DNA of 47,744 nucleotides, from the NCBI GenBank assembly GCA_013349325.1, contig DUZX01000028.1, positions 1 to 47,744 on the forward strand. The letters run 5' to 3'. This document shows positions 43,242 to 47,744 of this stretch, in pieces (within the stretch, counting starts at the first letter, position 1; every line of letters starts with the position of its first letter). The position numbers and the translations under genes were made by a program. Under the pieces are notes generated by a model. It did no database searches. It saw nothing but the letters and a program-made list of their open reading frames with translations, and had not been told where the DNA came from. This DNA comes from Desulfuromonadales bacterium. GTDB lineage: Bacteria; Desulfobacterota; Desulfuromonadia; Geobacterales; Pseudopelobacteraceae.

Positions 43242-44063
43242 ATGAATAACCCGATTCAGCAGCGCATTCACGCAGAAACCGTTAAAAAAGTAGCACAGCA
43301 GTTTCTTGGTATGCAGCAATTCAGCCTGTTCGGCATTTTCATGGTTGCGCTCTTTTTTCTTGGCGCCGGCTGGCTGCCGGATGCGGGAACAAACCTGCTC
43401 CTGCCAGGCGGCAACCGGGCATCCGGAATATGGCAACTGCTTGGTTCGGTACTCACATTCTCTGCTTTCGGACTGGTCATCAGGCATAAAATCAAAGAAA
43501 AACAGCATGTACGCGTCGTTTCTGAAGTTCCCCCGTCAGCACGTGTTCTTATTCTGTTCCTGAGTTCACTATCTGAAAAACAGATTCAGATATTCAATGA
43601 GGCATCAGGAAGCGGCGGTGTCTCTGCTGACATGATTGCAGGGACGTCCTGGGAGATGCCCTATCTGGCAATCAAACATCACGCAGAACGTCTGGAGCAG
43701 GTTCATGTTTTTACCTCATCAGGCTCGCGCGGCAGCCATCAGCATTTTGCTTGTTTCAGAGAAATAATGTCAGCGCTTTTCAGTGGCATCAGGATTGTCG
43801 AACTGAACAATCTCGGTATCGATTTTGAGGATATCGAAACGGTGCATGATCATCTCGACAAGCTGTATGAGCAGTTTGACACCACTGATTCGTTCGGGCC
43901 GCACGATGTCATGCTTGATGTGACAGGGGGGCAGAAAACAAACAGCATCGCCGGTGCTATGGCAACGCTTTCAGAGGGGCGCAAGTTCCAGTATGTCAGT
44001 ACCAACAATAAGGAAAAAGTACTCAGCTATGATATGGTAATTGAAATAGCCCCTGGACGATGA
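43242..44063 (+). CDS. Membrane-anchored CARF protein (Cam1-like candidate effector)
   Basis: 273 residues. Two hydrophobic helices lie at about 28-45 (LFGIFMVALFFLGAGWL) and 65-83 (IWQLLGSVLTFSAFGLVI), with a basic cytosolic edge (RHKIKEKQH). From about 100 on there is a CARF-type Rossmann domain: ARVLILFLSSLSEKQIQIFN, then HVFTSSGSRGSH, and the ligand motif DVMLDVTGGQKTNSIAGAMA, ending in YVSTNNKEKVLSYDMVI. No HEPN, PD-(D/E)XK or other catalytic motif is present, so the helices are the only effector part. This resembles Cam1, a CARF-gated membrane-depolarising effector, which has a single helix per subunit. AAGGGG precedes ATG 43242. Its stop overlaps the RT-Cas1 start (ATGA). Confidence 0.78.
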   Translation: MNNPIQQRIHAETVKKVAQQFLGMQQFSLFGIFMVALFFLGAGWLPDAGTNLLLPGGNRASGIWQLLGSVLTFSAFGLVIRHKIKEKQHVRVVSEVPPSARVLILFLSSLSEKQIQIFNEASGSGGVSADMIAGTSWEMPYLAIKHHAERLEQVHVFTSSGSRGSHQHFACFREIMSALFSGIRIVELNNLGIDFEDIETVHDHLDKLYEQFDTTDSFGPHDVMLDVTGGQKTNSIAGAMATLSEGRKFQYVSTNNKEKVLSYDMVIEIAPGR

Positions 44064-46465
44064 CGACCTCTACCGCTCCTGATATCACCAGCACCCCCTG
44101 GGAGGAGTCCCCCGTGACTCCTCCCGCAGTTGCCCCTGCCTGTGACGGTCTATCCACTTCACCCTCCGGCACTCGATCCTCAGTCTTCGATCCGCTCTAC
44201 CTCAAGACCGCCGAACCTGCCAACCTGCGCCTGGCTTGGCAGGAGGTTCGCCGCAAGGGGAGCAGCGGCGGAATCGACGGAGAAACCATCCATACGTTTG
44301 CCGATAGCGCTGAACCGGAACTGCAGAAACTGCGGGACGAACTGCTGTCCGGACGCTTTGTCCCGCAGCCGTACAAGCAAGTAAACATTCCCAAAAAAGA
44401 CGGTGACAGTCGTGCGCTCGGCCTTATGTCCATACGGGATAAAATAGTCCAGCAGTCCGCACGTGGCGTTCTGGAGCCGATTCTCGACCGTATGTTTCTG
44501 GACGTCAGTTATGGCTATCGGGCCGGCAAAGGCACCGGCAAGGCCATCAAGCGCGTTGCCCACATGATCCGCAACGAGAAGCGGGTCTGGCTGACCAGAT
44601 GCGACATTGACGGTTATTTCGACAACATCGAGCATGAGCGGCTGCTGCGCCTGCTTACCGGACGAATCAGTGCCCCCGACTTCGTCAGGCTCATCCAGGT
44701 CTGGCTGCAGATGGGGCGCGTCACCGGCAATCTGAAATGGAAAGATTCCATCAAAGGGATCCCGCAGGGCGGCGTCATCTCGCCGCTGCTGTCAAATTTT
44801 TACCTCAACCCCATGGACCATTTCTGTGTGGAAAAGAAATACGGGCTGGTACGCTATGCCGACGATTTCATCATTCTCTCCCACACGGAGGAAATCGCAA
44901 AAAAGGCGCTTGCCGATGTGACCAGGTTTTTGCAGGATCGTCTCAAACTGCGCCTCAACGAAGGCTGCACGGTAATAAACGTCAACACCGGTTTCGAGTT
45001 CCTTGGTGTTACATTCCAGGGGAATGATCTGTCGTTAAGCGAAACAAAAATGGCGCGTCTGAAAGACAAACTGAAATCTGCCGTAGCACGGGACTGTATG
45101 CGGGGATCCCGCAACACCACAGAGGAAATTGCAGGGATTCAGAATTATTACGCCCGGCTGGTGCCGCAGAACCTGCTGGAGCAGCTTGACCAGTCGCTGG
45201 CGGAGTCACTGCGGGATTGTGCCAAACGGGAGTATGAGGCCGGCAGAATCAAGAACAAGGAGCAGATTGAAACACTCCTCAATCAGGTTTCATTCCTTTC
45301 CGACAGCTATAACGTCCGGAAAAAGGGAGAAATTCGTGACATACTGGCCGCCTGCGTCAAGGACAGAACTGCACCTGCCGCAGTTTCAGCGCCGGAACCG
45401 ATCAAAGATCCGGTCAAAAAACGTAAACGCGAATATCAGAAACTGCAGGCGGAAGGCTTTGAACTGGTGGTCACCAGGCCGGGGTCCTTTCTCGGAAAAA
45501 CCCAGAAGGGCATCACCGTCAAAGTCAACGGCCAGGTTGTGCATCAGGCTCCGCTCAATAATCTGAAGCATATAATCGTTGCCACCAGCAAGGCATCACT
45601 TTCCGGCGCGGTCATTCAGTATGCCGCACGGCAGAAAATTCCCATCGACTTTGTCGAATACAGCGGTCAGCCCTACGCCCGTATCAGTCATTTTAACCAC
45701 CCTGACATTGCGTTGCATCTGGCTCAGCTTGAAGCCCAGAGAGATGGCCGTGCCACAACCATTGCCAAGCAGATTGTCGACGGCAAGATTCGCAACCAGA
45801 TGAATCTAGCCAAGTACTACAACAAATATCGCAAATCAGTAGACGAAGGGTTTGTGCAGACGTTTGCCGCAAAACTGGCGCTGATGGAGGGACACGTTGA
45901 TGAAATAGATCGGCTCATTGATCAGGATCACGAAATTGTCCGGGGTAAGCTCTTTTCCATTGAAGGGCGGGCGGCAGCGGCATACTGGGAAATATCGAAA
46001 ACATTGCTGGACGAAATCATCGTCTTTGAAGGGCGCGTCGGCCAGGGGGCAAAGGATATGGTCAACAGCCTGCTCAATTACGGCTATGCCATATTGTATG
46101 GAAAAATATGGAATGCGGTACTCAAAGCGGGGTTGAATCCGCACATCAGCTTCCTGCATAAACCCCAATCCGGCAAACCGACGCTGATCTTTGATCTGAC
46201 CGAAGAGTTTCGCGCCCAGGCGGTGGATCGGGTAGTTTTCTCCATGATCAACAAGCGCGTGGAATTGAAGATGGACAAAGGGCAATTATGTCAGGAAACA
46301 CGCAACAAGTTGATCGAAGGGGTGCTGGAGCGGATCAACACAACCGAAAAATTTCGCGGAGTCGAGATGCGCTTCTACGAAATAATTATCAATCAGTCCA
46401 AAGCACTGGCAGCATACCTCACCGGGGAGGCAACCAGATATGCCCCGTATATCGGGAAGTGGTAG
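44060..46465 (+). CDS. cas1: Reverse transcriptase-Cas1 fusion
   Basis: 801 residues. A Pro/Ser/Thr-rich leader (1-40) is followed by a group II-intron-like reverse transcriptase (about 50-340): RCDIDGYFDNIEH near 180, GIPQGGVISPLLSNFYLNP, and the active site VRYADDFIILSH near 265. A helical linker (about 340-460) leads to Cas1 (about 470-800): NNLKHIIVATSKASLSGAVI, the metal-binding Glu in IEGRAAAAYWEI near 634, His in GLNPHISFLHK near 694, and acidic residues in LIFDLTEEFR near 712. All catalytic residues of both parts are visible. Such fusions acquire spacers from RNA in studied type III systems. There is no Cas6 domain at the N-terminus, unlike some fusions. Confidence 0.96.
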   Translation: MTTSTAPDITSTPWEESPVTPPAVAPACDGLSTSPSGTRSSVFDPLYLKTAEPANLRLAWQEVRRKGSSGGIDGETIHTFADSAEPELQKLRDELLSGRFVPQPYKQVNIPKKDGDSRALGLMSIRDKIVQQSARGVLEPILDRMFLDVSYGYRAGKGTGKAIKRVAHMIRNEKRVWLTRCDIDGYFDNIEHERLLRLLTGRISAPDFVRLIQVWLQMGRVTGNLKWKDSIKGIPQGGVISPLLSNFYLNPMDHFCVEKKYGLVRYADDFIILSHTEEIAKKALADVTRFLQDRLKLRLNEGCTVINVNTGFEFLGVTFQGNDLSLSETKMARLKDKLKSAVARDCMRGSRNTTEEIAGIQNYYARLVPQNLLEQLDQSLAESLRDCAKREYEAGRIKNKEQIETLLNQVSFLSDSYNVRKKGEIRDILAACVKDRTAPAAVSAPEPIKDPVKKRKREYQKLQAEGFELVVTRPGSFLGKTQKGITVKVNGQVVHQAPLNNLKHIIVATSKASLSGAVIQYAARQKIPIDFVEYSGQPYARISHFNHPDIALHLAQLEAQRDGRATTIAKQIVDGKIRNQMNLAKYYNKYRKSVDEGFVQTFAAKLALMEGHVDEIDRLIDQDHEIVRGKLFSIEGRAAAAYWEISKTLLDEIIVFEGRVGQGAKDMVNSLLNYGYAILYGKIWNAVLKAGLNPHISFLHKPQSGKPTLIFDLTEEFRAQAVDRVVFSMINKRVELKMDKGQLCQETRNKLIEGVLERINTTEKFRGVEMRFYEIIINQSKALAAYLTGEATRYAPYIGKW

Positions 46466-46468
46466 GGT

Positions 46469-46744
46469 ATGAAAAAATACGTGGTCATCGCGTACGATAT
46501 TGAAGACGACAAGAAACGGCGGAACGTCGTCAAACTTTTGCAGCCGTGGGGCAAGCGCGTCAACAAGAGTGTCTTCGAATGTTTTCTGTCGGATACGGAA
46601 CTGGCAAAACTGAAAGTAAAGTTGAAGAAGATCAGAAAGGATGATGACAGTATCCTGGTTTATCCGCTCTGCGCCACGTGTCTTGATAAAGTTGAGCGTT
46701 ATGGTTTTCAGCCGACCGAACATGAGGTTGTAAAAATATTCTAG
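46469..46744 (+). CDS. cas2: Cas2
   Basis: 91 residues, starting three bases after the cas1 stop. A ferredoxin-like fold opens with KKYVVIAYDIEDDKKRRNVV (the Asp of AYDI is the conserved metal-site residue), then NKSVFECFLSD and a second strand pair with ILVYPLCATCLDKVERYG. It forms the integration complex with the RT-Cas1 protein. The leader begins directly after the TAG. Confidence 0.95.
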   Translation: MKKYVVIAYDIEDDKKRRNVVKLLQPWGKRVNKSVFECFLSDTELAKLKVKLKKIRKDDDSILVYPLCATCLDKVERYGFQPTEHEVVKIF

Positions 46745-47263
46745 TGATTACTGCGTGTTGGAGTTTTTCGGCTTTAAAACAGTTGCGAATATTTTTAAAA
46801 TCGGCTTTTTTATGGCAATCATCAATATTTTTGAATGGTTACAATTAATTTCCTTTGCGTGGTGCAGATTGTACATGGCACATAAAAAGTCGCAAATGAC
46901 GTAAACCGGCTTTCTGGTGTATTCGATTTGCGAAAATGTCCCGTAATGACTCTGCGCGGCTCGATTTTAATCGTTATATTACAGCCGGTTGCAACAGGTC
47001 TCAACCAGTCGTTTTTGGTCAATTCACGCGAATCGACCTGATTTCCAAAATGGTCCAACGGTTTGCGAAAATATGAATACTGTATTTACAGCTACTTAGT
47101 CTAAAATCCTGATGATTTGAGAGGTTTTTCTCTTGAAAATGAGATCGATTTGCGAAAATATTTGGCGAAAAGGCCTCGCATCGCCCGTAGTATTGAGTTG
47201 GCGGATAAATTCCTCGTAGATAAAATTGAGACTGCCTGGTAATAACCACCGTAAATTCCTGAT
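46745..47263 (+). promoter_or_regulatory. CRISPR leader
   Basis: 519 bases without a credible gene between cas2 and the first repeat. The sequence is AT-rich, especially 46781-46860 and 47085-47165, as usual for leaders. It contains three copies of an 11-base motif (separate entry). No terminator with a T-run is seen after cas2. The array promoter should lie in the last 150 or so bases, but no clear -35/-10 pair can be singled out. The polarity is cas2-leader-array. Confidence 0.75.
46927..47159 (+). repeat. Three direct repeats TTTGCGAAAAT in the leader
   Basis: Identical 11-mers lie at 46927-46937, 47062-47072 and 47149-47159. Copies one and three extend to CGATTTGCGAAAAT. A partial copy (GGCGAAAA) follows at 47164. 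Spacing is 135 and 87 bases. They could be binding sites for a regulator or for an integration host factor; the family is unknown. Confidence 0.65.
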
Positions 47264-47744
47264 GTTACCGGCAGGAATTCCCCCGAGGGGGATTGAGACA
47301 TCGTGGTGAGACAGTGAGCTATCATTGATACGTCCGTTACCGGCAGGAATTCCCCCGAGGGGGATTGAGACAGTATGCTGAGTGCAAAAAGACCTGCTTT
47401 TTTTGCAGTTACCGGCAGGAATTCCCCCGAGGGGGATTGAGACGGTGAATTATCTGTCTGGTCAGCTTTGGTTAAGCAGCGTTACCGGCAGGAATTCCCC
47501 CGAGGGGGATTGAGACACTGAATGCCCGGCTTACCTGCCATCCACGGCTCAGAGTTACCGGCAGGAATTCCCCCGAGGGGGATTGAGACACCACAAGGGT
47601 TGCACGTATGAGTCCGTATATTGTTACCGGCAGGAATTCCCCCGAGGGGGATTGAGACACGAGCCACTTGTTATCGCAGCAAACGTCACTTTTTGAAGTT
47701 ACCGGCAGGAATTCCCCCGAGGGGGATTGAGACAAATCGAGTAA
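47264..47744 (+). CRISPR. Type III CRISPR array, at least seven repeats, runs off the window
   Basis: Perfect 36-base repeats start at 47264, 47336, 47408, 47481, 47554, 47623 and 47698. Each begins GTTACCGGCAGG and ends GGATTGAGAC. The six full spacers are 36, 36, 37, 37, 33 and 39 bases long, all different, and an eleven-base part of the seventh reaches the window end. A CCCCC/GGGGG stem in the repeat (from base 17 on) and the 3' ATTGAGAC fit Cas6 cleavage that leaves an 8-base 5' handle. Transcription is plus strand, away from cas2. No sequence change is seen between the repeats, so this is the leader-proximal end. Confidence 0.98.

Noticed and set aside
43242-44063. A Csm6/Csx1-type HEPN ribonuclease
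   Set aside because: No R-x4-6-H motif follows the CARF domain; the protein ends with the CARF fold and has membrane helices at the N-terminus.
47472-47735. Minus-strand reading frames with repeated SQSPSGEFLPVT-type peptides
   Set aside because: They are the reverse translation of the 36-base CRISPR repeats and not genes.
1-47744. tRNA or rRNA genes as island attachment sites
   Set aside because: I found no cloverleaf or rRNA-like sequence by reading; the repeated gene ends found were comM and htpX.

Overview
The window looks like a chromosomal segment of a Geobacter-type bacterium (Desulfuromonadota). This is inferred from a six-haem c-type cytochrome beside a two-component system, an FmdE-like secreted protein, the Kef/NhaP2/DUF3124/universal-stress set and the overall gene style. 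The species cannot be fixed from the sequence. The segment is rich in accessory DNA, and four regions can be told apart.

(1) 1-7.8 kb is an eroded island. It opens with the tail of an ISAzo13-like transposase that cuts off a SWIM-family gene. Then come a large primase-helicase-phospholipase-D protein (TOTE-type conflict protein), a DUF4143 ATPase, an MntA/HepT toxin-antitoxin pair and a lone HipB-like repressor. These are separated by repeated copies of the 3' end of comM: four in all with the one at 13.5 kb, every one on the minus strand. Two of the copies are joined to an xre regulator gene. The pattern suggests that the comM 3' end is a recurrent integration or recombination point.

(2) 7.9-13.4 kb holds ordinary genes: OmpR-type regulator, histidine kinase, multihaem cytochrome, ChrA chromate transporter, UppP. 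From 13.5 to 17.8 kb a second island lies between a comM'/xre unit and a 3' scrap of htpX. It carries a four-gene minus-strand cluster that I cannot match to any named system: a receiver-like/HEPN-like protein, a degenerate uracil-DNA-glycosylase-like protein, an isolated FtsZ C-terminal-like domain that borrows the N-terminus of the glycosylase-like protein, and an unknown protein.

(3) 17.8-31.2 kb is mostly envelope, transport and stress genes: FmdE-like, ribbon-helix-helix, Tim44-like, PGPGW, TerC, CHAP-like, CorC/HlyC, Kef antiporter, DUF3124, two universal stress proteins and NhaP2. It also holds remnants of a duplicated kef-DUF3124-usp module, a P-type ATPase cut before its phosphorylation site and joined to a GGDEF scrap, and a Fic protein with an AbiEi-like N-terminus.

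(4) 31.5-47.7 kb is a complete plus-strand type III CRISPR-Cas locus, closest in gene content to subtype III-D. The order is NE0113-family ring-nuclease/Csm6 protein, Card1-like CARF nuclease, Csx3, Cas6, Cas10 without an HD domain, small Cas7, Csx10, double-Cas7 RAMP, Csx19, TIGR03986-type RAMP, a two-helix membrane-anchored CARF protein, a reverse transcriptase-Cas1 fusion, Cas2, a roughly 520-bp leader and an array of at least seven 36-bp repeats that runs off the window. The inferred logic is as follows. RT-Cas1/Cas2 acquires spacers, possibly from RNA. Cas6 trims crRNA. The Cas10-RAMP complex senses target RNA and makes cyclic oligoadenylate. Card1 and the membrane CARF protein act as effectors, and Csx3 and/or the NE0113 protein remove the signal. 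The most interesting candidates are the membrane CARF effector within this III-D/RT-Cas1 locus and the UDG-like/FtsZ-C/receiver-HEPN island at 14.4-17.7 kb.
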